From positions 45,038,632-45,102,631 of the forward strand of contig CM055112.1 in assembly GCA_029204225.1 (NCBI GenBank): DNA of 64,000 nt, given 5' to 3'. Shown one piece after another: positions 1 through 16,900 of the stretch (its first letter is position 1; the number at the start of each line of letters is the position of its first letter). The notes below the pieces were generated by a model, which worked only from the letters and a program-made list of their open reading frames with translations, was not told where the DNA came from and made no database searches. Made by a program: the position numbers and the translations under genes. Origin of the DNA: Diphasiastrum complanatum. Taxonomy: Eukaryota; Streptophyta; Lycopodiopsida; Lycopodiales; Lycopodiaceae.

Positions 1-309
1 TAAAATGATTATTCCGTTTCATAATGATTACCATTATTAAAAAAGAACCAATGTGCTCATCACGCAATGGAAGTAGCTGGGCATATGAGAGTATGCCCGG
101 TAAGGAGTCATAAACGAGGCCTGCAAAGCTCAGGGTCCGAAGCTACGGAGCTTATGACTCCTTACCTAAACGACATTTTGCTTGATAAGAAATCAAAGGG
201 AGGAACCGAGAGGCAGAGGCTCATAGATGCCTCACCTATGACTCCTTCAAATAATGCTCTACCGAGCAAACTTCTTGTTTTAGTTTAAATCTTCGGGATC
301 TTCGGGACC
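1..309. other. 5' flank, nothing recognised
   Basis: Non-coding sequence upstream of the mitochondrial ACP gene. A 73-codon open frame (67-288, +) shows no recognisable domain, no splice-site support and no similarity I can name, so I do not call it a gene. The short phrase 'atgactcctt' recurs three times (155-164, 237-246 and nearby variants), which suggests degraded repeat DNA. Confidence 0.4.
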
Positions 310-317
310 TTTGGGCC
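310..317 (+). promoter_or_regulatory. TTTGGGCC (site II-like) motif upstream of mtACP
   Basis: A TTTGGGCC octamer lies about 150 bp before the ACP start codon. The TGGGCC/GGCCCA core is the known binding site of plant TCP factors and is enriched in promoters of mitochondrial and housekeeping genes. The match is short, so this is suggestive only. A run of ten G (413-422) and a TATTATA string (430-436) lie closer to the start codon; neither is a convincing core promoter. Confidence 0.3.
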
Positions 318-466
318 TTAAAGGCACTCACTGCCTGGGCATTTGACCCCAAAGGGATTTAGGGCCTTTAGCTCCAGCACTCTTGAGACTAGAGAATACC
401 TTCTTTTTTTGAGGGGGGGGGGAGAAGGGTATTATAGGAGCAGGAGGAGCAGCAGCAGCTTTGGCG

Positions 467-5102
<4,636 letters not shown>

Positions 5103-6867
5103 GTATGTAATAGAACAACCAGTGCGCTCTTTTGCTTGCTGAAAGTAGGTATTAAAATATTTGCTAAAGGTCTTGTTGGCTTTTTTTCAAGGAGCGAGCA
5201 CCACCCAAATGCCCAATAAATCATATTGAGGATGGATTCCAGTGGAAGTGCCACGTATTTTGTTAGCAAAGGTTGCTGAATTTTTGCAGTGCAACCTTTG
5301 ACTTACTGATTTATCATCAGCCCTGCTTCAGTAGAAGAAGCTCCAAGGGCTTGAATCTCATCTTATCCATTCAGTGCTTGTACCTTCAAGGAATCATGAA
5401 GCTGAATCTCTATGTTTAATTGCAAAGGCCGGCATTTGGTGCGTTCTGAATGTTCTTTTTTCCATTCATTAGCTTGACAACACACGTCTAGTGAAGGGAC
5501 AGGATTGATGTTGCTACAGCCTAGAGGTATTGCAGTGCACAAATCAATTCAAGCTTCTTTGTTGGAGTCGTGCTGTTGCTATGTTGTCAGTAATGACTGG
5601 GAAACTATTCCTTTCTTCTTGAGAAATGTCTTTCTTAATGTATGTAAATATCATAGACGTTGGTATAGTTTCCATATGAAATGAAAATGAGAATACGAAG
5701 GCCTCAGAATATAAAATCTGTCCTCTTAAATCTGAGAATGGCACTAACTAAGAGCCATGCTATATGTCATTTGTAACCCCCAACCCCTGCTAAAAGATAC
5801 TTCTTGCATAAGTAAAATGACTATGCTTGGATTTTTCTCATAAGATAGCTAGAATAGAGCTCAGTGTTCATACTCTTGTGCAAAAGAAGGGAGAACATCG
5901 TTGGCTTTTCTAATAGGCATAAGAATTATAGATATACTCAGAAAAAATTGTCAATGAATAGCATCAGATAGATTATACAGGAATTTTGAATAAATTGATA
6001 TGTTTATTATTACCTCCACCTTATAAATGTGTTCCCAAGAAGATCCACACGCATATCCGTCATTTGCTCCACCTTTTGCATATTGAATAGATAATATGCC
6101 CTTGTGCTCCCTTAAATTTTCACTTTTCACTTCATGTTTGTTGTTTATTTTCCATTCCACATGCATATCCACGCTTTGACACCTTCCGACTTGTGTTATG
6201 TGTGATAATAGATATTAGATATAGCATCTCGTCAGATTGTCCAACAGAAAATTTAAATGAATTTCTCTAGTCATGTGACTGATATGATAGAACACTTGTC
6301 TTCTCTTTATTAGCCACTTGATAGTGATAGATTACTTTATGTAGACCATCTTCATTTAGTAAGAGCTTAGGCAATTTTAGTCAGATTCTTGTTACTCCAC
6401 TAGTTCGTACAGATAATTCAGATTTGGTTCATTTTCTGGATCTAGTTCATGCCCAAGCTTAATGCAAAAAAGAATAATAGGAAATTTATGAGAGTGTACA
6501 TGAAAGAAATATTTACATTCAAGTTCATACTGTGCATAGGAGCACGGCGTCTGTTTTTTATATCTGTGTTAATAGATGAGGATCCGAGTTATCCTTAGAA
6601 AACCTGCATTTTTTAAAGCTTCTCAATTTTTTGAAGACTATTACTTATAAAAGGGTTTATACACTTGTATAAAAAATCGTCAAATATTTTATGATAACAG
6701 TTTTGTTTAAATCATGTTTGTTCCATTTCTTTACTTTGCCGGTTCCCCAGAGCACTTATGAGGATCAACCATTCACATCTTCTTCAGTGCCTAGACCTTA
6801 TGATGATGATGAGTTTTTTTTGATGAAATTGTTATAAATCCATCAAAAAGGTATGCACTGTGACAAA
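5103..6867. other. mtACP 3' flank and intergenic DNA
   Basis: Contains the ACP 3' UTR, whose end I cannot place, and then AT-rich DNA. Short open frames on the - strand (5072-5269, 5544-5744, 5951-6172) look random. No RNA gene or host gene recognised. Confidence 0.5.
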
Positions 6868-6875
6868 GTATGAAC

Positions 6876-7688
6876 CATAGTTGCAGCGCGATTCCCGAAT
6901 CGCGATCAGAATTGCGATTCCGATTCGCGATTCAGGATTTTCCCAGAATCGTGTAGAATCGATTTTTTTTTGTTTTTTTTGTTTTTTTTTGAAATTTTTT
7001 TAGGCAATATGGGTATCAGATGAAAGCTTTGATCGAGGGGATTATGATTGTGTAGTTTGCCGACTATTTCGGGTGCGAAACACCAAAAAGTGTGTTTTCA
7101 CTCGGGGAGTTGGAAGGCCAAATCATGAAGAGGCCTTACCGTCGGGGCCGGGGTCAGACGGCAGCCCCCGGACCCCGCCATTGGGGGGCGTTGCCCCTCA
7201 AACCCCCCACCGGGGGGCTACCGCCCCTTGAACCCCCCGTTTCCCGGGGGGCTACTGTCCCCCGAACCCCCTAGAGCTTCTTGCTATATAGACTCTGTAG
7301 ATAAAAATGCCACCGCCCCCCTGTAGATAAAAATGGGGTCCAAATGCACGCCGAGAAGGGCCCAATATCTATGCCCCCAACTGTATGTACATTGCACTCA
7401 CATCTCCAGTGAACCAATTGCAAAAGTGATCATCATCCATACAGTTGATAGTCCAAACTGTAGCATTAACATTTACTGAAAACCAGAGCAAATGACAACC
7501 GGATAGCTATTGAAAATAAGATCTGTTTGTGCCTCATCTATTGCACTTCTGAGAGGCAAAACGTTGGTTTGACCATTGATCCCCTAAAAAAATTTTAGCA
7601 ATAAGCTATTTTTCCAATTTTTTTTTTTTTTTTTTGCGATTCTGGGTCGCGAATCGCGACCCGCGAATCGCGATTCGCTGCAACTATG
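6876..7688 (+). mobile_element. Complete non-autonomous hAT-like element (copy I, AATCGCGATT version)
   Basis: 813 bp, bounded by CATAGTTGCAGCG and its inverse CGCTGCAACTATG, with a perfect 8-bp target duplication GTATGAAC (6868-6875 and 7689-7696). An 8-bp duplication is the signature of hAT transposition. Subterminal zones on both sides are packed with GAATCGCGATTC-type palindromes, followed by poly-T. The interior includes a phrase starting GGCAATATGGGTATCAGATG near 7001, shared with copies II and III, and a G/C-run core (about 7175-7272). There is no transposase coding. An open frame at 7092-7274 is just the G/C-rich core and is not a gene. Confidence 0.85.
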
Positions 7689-7696
7689 GTATGAAC

Positions 7697-9290
7697 TAGG
7701 GCTTGTACTAATTTTGACAATTTCATCTTTTGATGGTGGTCATAAATTCATAATATTCAAAAATATATATTAGATGTTGTTACATGGTATATTAACAATG
7801 ATTGCTATGATTTTTTTAATGCCTTACAATTCATGCTCAAAAAAACCAAGCCTTATGTTTATTCGCTGCCCAGTAATGATTTGTTTTTGGAGTCTCAAAA
7901 AAGGTACCCTCCAAGACGATAGTGCACTTTGACACATCATCATGTAGAATACAATCGAAGAAAATGCTATGTGACAAGGAGACATGAGAGATGGAGCATC
8001 AACGTGGCAATGGGACAAAACCCTTATCCATTAGTTAAGGAAATTTGTAAATAATGAATCATGTGTATGTTATGACTTGTATAGTCCCCATACACCAACA
8101 ATTATGACTTGTATAATTTAAGAAATCTGTAAATAATGAACTATGTATATGTTATGACTTATATAGTCCCTATGGACCAACATTTATTACAGCAATCAAG
8201 CCTTATCTAAATATTCTAAAGGCACAAACTATTTTTTTCTAGCCCATAAGAGTTTTTAGATCTATATGAAAGAAGGTTCTTCTTCCATGGCAATCAAATG
8301 CAATTGATCCTTGAAAATGATGAGAAATAAAACTAAGCAATGTCTTGTTTGTAAAATATTTATCATAAGAGTACTTGGGCTTGTATCGTGAAGATCTTTC
8401 TTTGGTTACAATTTCAAATGTTTTGAAAATTTTTATTTGATATTTAAATTGTGCTTGTCTATAAAAAAATTGAAATAGTTGAACTTAATATTTTATCTTT
8501 GAATCATGTTCGCCATGGTTTGTAGCTCAATAAAATGCTCTTCTTGCTTGTCAATGTGATTTTTTCCATGCCTTAAGCTCTCATACTCTTTTGTGATAAA
8601 CGTAGCATGATGTAGTAGGATATGTTGTCAATGTAAAAAATGTTAATATATAATACATACTAAATATGAAAATTATTATTTACAAAATACAACATATTTC
8701 TCAACATCAGATAATTCGAATTTGTAAAAAATTACCATTTCATGCGTAACATGATTTGTTTTCCAATTATTTCTTAGAAATTTGACAAATGTAGTGCAAT
8801 GGTTTTGTAGATTTTGATGGCTATAGTTGATAAATTATCATATTTGATAACACTTCTCATTATGTCAAAGTTTTTTCGAACTATTGCCTTTTTGCCTCTT
8901 ATCATGGTTTAAAAGCCTGGAGCTTACTTATGATGGAGATAGAGTTGCGCAGGCGAATGGCAACGAGTGCCATGTTTTTTCTTTTAATGATATAACAAAA
9001 GACTTTGATATGCGTGACGTGAAATATTATGTGCCCTTTTGAAAGAATTGAAAATTTGGAACGTGGACCTAATAGTTCATGCTCAAAAAATGAAGTCTTG
9101 TGTGGCTAAACAATCTTTTTTCAAATACCATATTGGACATTAGAAGATTCTGTTGTATGATTGAGTTAAAATCTTCTAGCTTTACCACTCCGTTGATGGC
9201 TTATTGGAAAAAAATTGTTGATTTCTTAGATAATTTTTTTGTTTTTGATGGTACTTTTACGTAATAAAGCTTTAAAAAATACCTCCAATA
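7697..9290. other. AT-rich intergenic DNA
   Basis: Very AT-rich, with many short homopolymers. Includes a local duplication around 'atgacttgtatag' (8070-8170). No gene, RNA or recognisable transposon domain seen. Confidence 0.5.
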
Positions 9291-9559
9291 ATTTTTATTC
9301 TTGATTTAGCTGAATACTCTGGTTTGATATTCCAAGCAAATATAATATTAAGATGTAATAACTTCTCAAGCATATATAACTCCATACACAATGTGCAAAT
9401 GTGGACTTTTTTCAAAGGAATCGATAAAACACTTTTGAAATTTGAATCATTTAGCCCTTTTGTCGGACCATTATTTCAAAATCTCAAGTTCATGTCAATA
9501 ACAATCTTAGATGCAATTAAACATGGATGTTTTGTTGTTGCCTCTTGTGAAACATTACA

Positions 9560-9960
9560 CATACATTTCAAACGTTCAAATCACCAACAAGATGTCATTA
9601 AATCTAAAAGCTTGCCACGGAATAGTAGGTTGTTTTGTACTCAGCCAAGAAACTGCATCAATGCCAATGAAGAGCATAACTTGTAGATGAATGCCTATCG
9701 TTGATATTTTCTATGCAATCATTATCAACAAAACCATGCAAACACATGTCCTTGTCTTTGCCATAGTATAAACCAAGATTCACAGTTCCCTTGAGATATT
9801 GAAAAACCTTCTTTTTCATGCATTTCAATGTAAAATATAAAGTGTTATCTTAAACTAGCTAAAAAATCAAATATTGAAAGATATATCTAACCTACTAGTA
9901 GTCAACTAGATTAAACTACCAATAAGTTGGCCATATATGATAACATCAACATTATAACTT
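9560..9960 (-). mobile_element. Copia reverse transcriptase/RNase H junction fossil
   Basis: Reading the - strand gives, with stops and frameshifts, a GSLI.LTTSRLDISF-like string, then KGTVNLGLYYGKDKD and LHGFVDNDC...DRHSSTSYAL. These match the end of Copia reverse transcriptase (GSLIYLT-RPDI), the YLKGT--GL motif and the RNase H start (GY-DADWA---DRRSTSGY). The frame further down the - strand toward 9324 resembles no family I know; a 120-codon + strand open frame there is probably a shadow. LTRs not found. Confidence 0.65.
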
Positions 9961-10784
9961 GACAATTTTTGAAGGTGTAGTTTATAATCATGCAGTGTTG
10001 ATGTATTCAACAAAAAGACAAAAACAGTAAGAGATTTATCAGTTACCAATAACTACAGAGAAGCATACATTCTGACATGATATTGAACGCAATAAGAAGG
10101 ATAGATTGATTTAGTAAGTAACATGTACAAATCCGACGATGAGAGCACAAAACAATAATGGGCGAAGCCGCGTACTCTAAGTTATCTCTGAGTAACTGAA
10201 AACTTTGCCTGACGCACTTCCGTTAATAAGCAGTAAGCGTGAATAACGATACTCTAATAGAACTCTGAAAGAGTTGCTGAGCTATAGAGCTAAGCTAGAG
10301 CTTAAGAGAGTTAGAGAAGTCTTTGATGATCAACTATTTATACTAAAGCAATTAACGTGTATCCAGTAGGACAGCTAATTAGGTCGCAGATCACAACATC
10401 CAGTTGGCCATAATGCGCTGACATCCATCGAGTTAGGACTTCTCGAAAATCTACTTGCAAAACAGTTAGGGCAAGTCTTTAGCTTTATATTAAGTGGAAC
10501 AATAATTGTCGTTCATCGACATGGCTGATGTCTTCAACTTTCGTCGACGTCGTTGATATGTTGGATGATGTCCGATATGTCAGAGCCACCTGTTGAGCGA
10601 TTCCCGAGTATTTTTGTAGATTGTGTAGAAACACAAATAGAACTGCAAAACTGGATAAAAGTGGATGAAGATTAAAGATCGATTATTCGGTTGAATCACT
10701 CCCGATAGTAGAATAATCCAACAAAGGGCGTTGATATGCATCAACTTATTGGTGAAGGACCACATTATTACCCCCATCAGTGAT
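9961..10784. other. Unassigned repeat-like intergenic DNA
   Basis: Non-coding with several purine-rich stretches. It lies between opposite-strand Copia fossils and may be old LTR or leader DNA, but no TG...CA edges, primer site or target duplications could be fixed. Confidence 0.3.
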
Positions 10785-11150
10785 GCCGCGACACCAAGAC
10801 AAGCCTGGGTTGTACTAAAAGAGCAGTTTGAGACTTCAAACCCATATGTTTTTTAAATCAAAATTGAATAGTGCCCGTATGGATTAGGGGGAGCACATTC
10901 AAACTTATATGACCAGGATTAAGGCAATAAGGGATGAACTACATTCCATAGGTGATCGACATCCGTGATGCTGAGTTAGTGCACACTACATTATCGGGCA
11001 TTGTGAATACCTATCAAATGTTTGTGAGCGGAATTTGAGTTGTGTCTCGTTGGGAGTGGGCTCGGGAATAGCTTCATGTTGCTCCTTTTTTATCCAGTAG
11101 TCTTCTAGCTATCAACTACCCCTAGAGCTCACTAGAAACTCAGGTCATGT
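10785..11150 (+). mobile_element. Copia gag (UBN2-type) fossil
   Basis: In shifting + strand frames the sequence reads RQAWVVLKEQFET, then EHIQTYMTRIKAIRDELHSIGD and AELVHTTLSGIVNTYQMF. This is the order of the UBN2/Copia gag core (AW--L---F, then HI--------L--IG--I, then H-LLSGLP--Y). At least two frameshifts are present. No zinc knuckle is preserved. Confidence 0.55.
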
Positions 11151-12490
11151 TATGATTTTTTTTTTGAGGAAATCATGCTGTGCTGCTCTAAAAATTGGAA
11201 ACGTTGTGTAGGAGGTCACGTTGCGTTTCTCCATGCACACACCATCTCCATGACCATCTATAGAGGCACCTTCAAGTCACTTTTGGCAGCTACCTGCATA
11301 TTTATCCCATGTCATTTTTTTTTTTCAAAAATTCAATAGAATACACTTTTGTGTCTTTTAAGCATGCTTCTTTTGAATGGTGGATCAACCATTCATTGGC
11401 GTGTGTGACAAGTTATGTTTATGTCATTTGGAATTATTGTGTTTAAGGCTTATACACATTGATTACATAATGTAGAGAAGTGGAGCTAAACACAATAATC
11501 TTAAGAACACTTTGTAAACTTCAATAAGTGTATTATGTTGGTTTTAACGTTTTGCTCGACTTGCAAAACTTCAATTTTAGATTCAAATGGAAAAAACAAA
11601 GGGTTCAGTTCTTAGACTCAAGCTTAAACCAAAAGCCCAAAATTTGGTTAGAGTAGGATCTAGTAGGTTATCTTTAATATTCTTTGGATTCAACTTGAAT
11701 ATGTGGCCTTCATTTGGGAAGCTTTTCCATGTTTACATGCCTGCTAAGCAAAGACATGTTACTAGGTGTACGTGCTTCACGTGCCTTATTAGTGTTTTTA
11801 GATTAGTGGTAGAGACATGCCCACCTAGAGCTGACTCCTTATTAGTGTTTTCCAATTAGTGGTAGAGACATGCCCATTTATAACTGACTCCTTGTTGATA
11901 GTCTTGTTGTAAGGACCCCACTAGTGTTGGGAGGGTATTAGCTATTTAAAAACATGTCGTGTTCACTTACGTCAAGTTTTTTTAATTTTTAATAGATGCC
12001 AATTGTGAGTGCTAAGTATGCTGGGTGTTATGTCTCTTTTATAGATTTTCATACATACTACTAGTTACTTATTGAGGCTAGATTTGATTTTTGGGGCTTT
12101 GCTTCGGGGGAGGGAGTTTTCTTTGATACTTAGGTTGATAGTGACGTACCTAGTGATACCAATGATAATACCCTCCCAACAATGCCCTCAAAAAATCTAT
12201 AGAGTCCATTAACCAACTGATCAAGTTCGATTTCAATCGACTAATTTTGCAAGTAGGTGGAAACTCAAAAGGGTTTATATATTCACAAGAAATTTTGATA
12301 ATTAATAGATGCACGTTCGAAGATTAGGACCATGCTAAAATATGAGAGGAAAACAACCCATGCATGAAGAAGTCAGTTCCTAGTTGTGAAGTCCGGACTT
12401 GGTGCCGGAAATTGGCTTTTGCTCACATGGGACAAATTTGTGATCCAATATTTGGCACTCAGTTTCTGGTTGTGGCAACACAGATGCGAT
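11151..12490. other. Intergenic DNA upstream of pTAC14
   Basis: No gene recognised. The phrase about 'ttagtggtagagacatgccca' occurs twice (about 11804-11824 and 11857-11877), a short direct duplication. The 90-codon open frame 11587-11859 has no recognisable domain. Confidence 0.4.
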
Positions 12491-12542
12491 GTGCTTTTTT
12501 GCACATCTAGGAACTAGGCTTCCAAAAGCCTCATGTGCGCAA

Positions 12543-12544
<2 letters not shown>

Positions 12545-12578
<34 letters not shown>
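12545..12578. repeat. (AG)17 microsatellite upstream of pTAC14
   Basis: Pure AG dinucleotide run about 770 bp before the pTAC14 start codon. It creates spurious Ser-Leu or Arg-Glu repeats in three open frames that should be ignored. GA runs in plant promoters can be bound by BBR/BPC proteins; whether this one acts is unknown. Confidence 0.9.
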
Positions 12579-12579
<1 letters not shown>

Positions 12580-12696
12580 ACGTGCGCTCAGTGTCCAATT
12601 CACTACACACCACACTCCTGTTCGAAAGGGAAAAGATCAGCCATGTTAAAAAGAGGGATGAAAATCTGGTTCTCAAAACAGCAAAGAGCAAGGGCA

Positions 12697-12715
12697 CTGG
12701 GCCGGGCTGGCCCAG
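12697..12715 (+). promoter_or_regulatory. Paired TGGGCC/GGCCCA palindrome
   Basis: CTGGGCCGGGCTGGCCCAG is a perfect inverted repeat with 7-bp arms and a 5-bp centre. Each arm holds the TGGGCC/GGCCCA site bound by TCP factors in plants. It lies about 600 bp before the pTAC14 start codon and about 165 bp before a TATA-like string, a sensible position for an upstream promoter element. Confidence 0.4.
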
Positions 12716-12775
12716 TACTATACCCAACACTCTTGTTGGGAGCCTGTTTTGAAGTTTGCACGTCCAAGATCTTTA

Positions 12776-12783
12776 CACGTGGC
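12776..12783 (+). promoter_or_regulatory. G-box (CACGTGGC)
   Basis: ACACGTGGC is a consensus G-box/ABRE core recognised by bZIP and bHLH factors, including light-signalling factors such as HY5 and PIFs. It lies between the TGGGCC palindrome and the TATA-like string. A G-box would suit a plastid-transcription gene, but a single 8-bp match can arise by chance. Confidence 0.4.
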
Positions 12784-12877
12784 GCTATCCACGCCGCCTA
12801 TTCTAAATGCAAACTGTGCTCGTCTTTTATCAGCGAGATTGGCGATGGCGGTATAGAAGCCAGAAGCTGCCGTTATC

Positions 12878-12890
12878 TATAATATATTTT
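12878..12890 (+). promoter_or_regulatory. Candidate TATA box of pTAC14
   Basis: TATAATATATTTT sits roughly 420 bp before the start codon. If used, the transcript would start near 12.91 kb with a leader of about 400 nt. Several upstream ATGs are present in that leader, so either it is partly spliced or start-site choice is regulated. No transcript evidence is available. Confidence 0.3.
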
Positions 12891-13311
12891 CCAGACAATG
12901 CTTTGATTTTGGATCTATGGAGAAGATCTAGCATCAGGTTTTGTTCTTTGAGAAAGCCTGTGATGGATTGATTTCTCGAGAAGCTCTAATCTGCTTGCAG
13001 TTGTCTGTAAAAGATTTCCTGTAAATCGAAGTACTTCGGAGCTTTTTCTGTGCGCTATGCTCGTTGCAGTGACTAGTAAGACATAGTGCGGTCTTTATTT
13101 TCATGTATTCTACCCGTTAGGGTATCATATTCCAAGGGTTTAAGTTTTGATGGAGGAATTGATTTTGTGAAGACTTGGTTGAAGCTATTTGATAATGCTA
13201 AGCTAACTTCCATGCTTCATTGGTATAGCATATTGCATGAGTCACAGCGCTGAATATTTTTCCGTAGCATGTTGTTGTGTACAGTGTGATTGATCTTGCC
13301 AACTTGCTATC

Positions 13312-13839
13312 ATGTTGCTATCACCTGCGTTTTTTCCCTACAATATGCTTGCACCTCCTGGAAGGCCTGCTTTCTTGCCTGGATTGCAATCATTTGCGCC
13401 TTGTTCATTTCTGGCTTTGACCTCTCCTTCTACTTCTACTTCTGCTTTTCTGGATCTTTCTTCTGCTGCTCTGGCCTTAAGCCCTGCTTATACTGCACGC
13501 TCCCATGGCATCTGCCGCTGCACTCGTCCCTCTTCAAATCGCTGCATGCCTTTGTCTAGCTGTAGTAGTTTGGCAGACATTCATGCATTACAGCCAATGT
13601 GTAAGCTGGTCTTGTTTGACAGAGGAGGGACTATGAAGCTTTCTACTAGGCTAAAGGAAGCTTATGAAGGAGGTCACGCTGTGTTGTTGTCCAAGGCTGA
13701 AATTACATCTATTGGTAAAAAAGGGAACAGAATGAATAAGCAAAAATTGCTTGGAAAGTGTAAAGCAGTCTCAACGGTTGAAATTCTGGATTCGACTACT
13801 CCCAAAAAATCGCGAGGGAAGAAGAAGCAGCAGCCTGAG
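13312..13839 (+). CDS. pTAC14 exon 1 (transit peptide and basic tail)
   Basis: 176 codons from ATG 13312 to GAG|GTCAGT. The first 90 residues are rich in Ser, Ala, Pro and Leu. The rest has no known domain and ends in a Lys/Arg cluster (SRGKKKQQPE). The match to exon 2 is by phase 0 on both sides and by total length, not by similarity: this part does not resemble the short N-terminus of Arabidopsis pTAC14. It could be a lineage extension or belong to a different first exon. Confidence 0.6.
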
Positions 13840-13869
13840 GTCAGTTACCCTTACCGTGTGTGTGTGTGT

Positions 13870-13925
<56 letters not shown>

Positions 13926-16900
13926 TATAAATGTCTTTTAAGGTAACCAAAGGTACCTAAGACTGAAAAGTACATCTTAAGTATCTTCATACAATGGGAA
14001 AAAGCTGAAGTGAACTGAAATTAATGCAGTCCATAGCAAAGGACTAGTAAGAAGACAATAATAAAACTTGAAATTGTATAGAATAAGATAGATCACTGTG
14101 ATCACTCTATCACTCCAGCAATCTATCTAATATCAATAAGTTCTTTGAGATAATTACTGGAAGAACCTCAAAGTAGGAGCCGTGGCTGCTGAAGGTGGTA
14201 GTCCAGACTCCATGACATACTCAGCGAGCAAGTAGATGTGGGTTGAAGGCTAGCCCTTGGGGCAGAAGGTTTCATATTCTGTCGACACTTTCTTGGGCTT
14301 TCTTGGGCTCGTTGTTTGAAAGGAATGTCTGCATCATCCTCTGAGTTTGACTCTACATCTATCCGAGGTCAACATTCAGAGAAGAAAAACTACATCTATT
14401 CGAGGTCAATGTCTGGGGAGTAACCTTGGATTGCACTTGGTTATTGGAGTTGTTGAGTGACATGTCTCACATCAATTTAAGGTCAACATTTGGAGAGGAA
14501 AGAAGTACACTTGGATATCACTCGGTTATTGAGTGACGTGTCGCACTTCGCAAGCAAAATGACTTTTATATCATCAATGCAACACATCCTTGGTCCTCAG
14601 TTAATAATATCAAGGAATGGAGTGTGATTAACTAATCTCAGAATAGAAATGATATCTCTCTTTGATCTCGTAATAAGAATAGAATGCTCTTCCATCTCCA
14701 CCTTGCTCAAGAAGCACAACTAGCAAACCTTGTGATCCCTAAGGATTTCTTGGAACTGGCCATTCTCTACTCGTATTTGATGTTATCAGACCCACATGCC
14801 CTTAAGTGGTATAAAGGCTATATGACAGTTCCGAATCTAGTTATTGTGGCAAGACCAGGTCTCCAGCAATTTCTCTCTCCAAGAAATGCTTTGATAGAAG
14901 TCATGTCTGATTTCCAGTGGGCCCAACTAAATCCTTTGGATAAAAGATTTGTAGACAAATCGTCGAATACACGAGTGTTACCAAGCGAAATAGACATGTA
15001 TCAAGTGAGTCAAATAGACATGTGCCTTATGCCCAAACAAAAGATGTTCTTGCTCACAAAGCTCTATGGAAGATGCATGAGCTCACCAAGAACTTTTGAT
15101 CCTAACGGCGTGGTCAAACCAGATAATGGAGGACTGATTTTTACATTTTGTCACCACATCTACATTTGAAGAATGGTCTTTTCCAGTTCCATATTCTGGC
15201 TTGGTGGAGATTCATTCTATTGAAACCAGTGTCAAAATGTTCACGAATTCGTGCCCAGGTTTGCTCAGAAGGCGGCAAGAAGGCTCAAATTTGTTCATAC
15301 GAATGATATTATCAAAGGCAATGGGAGTCTCAAGAATGGAGTTTTTATTTAGAGCAACAAGTTTGCAGGTCTGTACTTCTTTATCAGTAAGGTGTGCAAG
15401 AATAATCCAAAGCTAAATAGGTAGGGGAGCAAGAAAATTGACAGTAGGTAAGCTTCAGAGTTTGTAAGAAGTACGTGCGGATTTGAATTCAATAGTGCGT
15501 GCAAGGACAAAAGGGAATTCGCAGTTTTTGGATTGGCAGAATTCAAAGGTGGATTGATCACCAATGTCACAGATGTCTTGCGAGAAAGCTTCACGTTGCG
15601 AGGCACTATCTTCGTCCAGTTCATCTAGAAAGACGAGAGGATGTGGTGAAGGAGGAGAATGAGGTAGAACAGGAGTGGGTTCAACAGATAGAAGGTCGTT
15701 TTCTTTTTCAAGGCAGGAAATAACTTTTCTATTATGAGAATTATAAAACTTCTCTTCCCTTTCGTATTTCTCAGCAAGCCCAGCTGTTACGAGCACGTAA
15801 CCAGTGCCGAACCCAAGAGAACCCAGGAGGTCAGATGCCACAGTTAGGGACGTGTCCAACGTACACATCCTACAGGGCAAGACAGTGAGTAGTGTGACCC
15901 AGCACGGACCATAGCCATGGCAGGCCTAACACAGCCTGGGGACCTTGTCAGCAGGATAGGGCCCCACGTTGGGTCCCGACGTGCAACCGGCCACGTCAGT
16001 GCCACGTGGCCGACACTTGGCAGTATGCATGCTACCAGTCCTCACACTGAGCTAGGAGGGGCTTGCTCCATATTAGGGAGTAGGCAAGGTTGGGTGGATC
16101 AGTTAGTGTTTGCCCTACTATGGTGTTGAGACCTCTAACACTGGTATCAGAGCCATCTCCATCTTTGGGAGCTTAGTTTTCAGGAATAGAGAAACTTAGT
16201 AGAGTGTGCAAAAAATCTCTTTCCAACTTTCAGAATTTGTTAGTACAGATCCATCGCTGTAGAGACAGCTATCTATAGTGGAAATTCTATTGGAATTGCT
16301 ACCTGTCTGAGCGAAGATTTGATCGGAACTGTAGTACAGGTCCATCGCTGCAGAAGCAGTCATCTATCCCTGTTTTCCAAGAGTAGATTCGAGTAGTCGG
16401 AGCGGTTTTGGATTGGAATAGGTTAGCAAGACCATCGCTCTTTTGATGCAGGTCCAACGCTGTTTTCCAGCTTACATAACTGTATTTTTCCGGCAGGGAT
16501 AGTAGCAAAATCAGGGACAGGGTCAGCGCTGGACAGAGAGCAACTTTTTGGCAGATCCATCACTGGTTTGCAGTTGATTTTTTGAGCAGATTAGATCGGA
16601 TTTCGAGGAACCAGAGCTGTAGTCAGATCGAGCAGTTGTCTCTTTAAATTCCGGAATTTCAGATCGATTTGTGGCTTCCAATTTGAGTTTTTTGGAGTAG
16701 CCGGGCCACTGGTCTGATAGCGAGGGCAGTCTGCAATCAAAATCAGAATTTCTTTGCATTTTTCCAGCCTTAAATTATGTTTTTCAGAACGATGGCCCAA
16801 TACCTCTGACATCGAGGGTAGCTACCAAGACAAATCGAAATTTTGCTTGTAAATTGGACCTTGGTTTCTGATTTTTCGGGACAACAGGTCTGCAAACAGT

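Noticed and set aside
67-288. 73-codon protein gene upstream of mtACP
   Set aside because: No domain, no promoter or splice support, and it overlaps repeated phrases.
7092-7274. 60-codon Pro/Gly-rich frame
   Set aside because: It is the G/C-run core of hAT-like copy I, present in non-coding form in copies II and III.
12489-12882. Open frames with (Glu-Arg)n or (Ser-Leu)n repeats on both strands
   Set aside because: They come from the AG microsatellite and have no other protein-like features or splice support.
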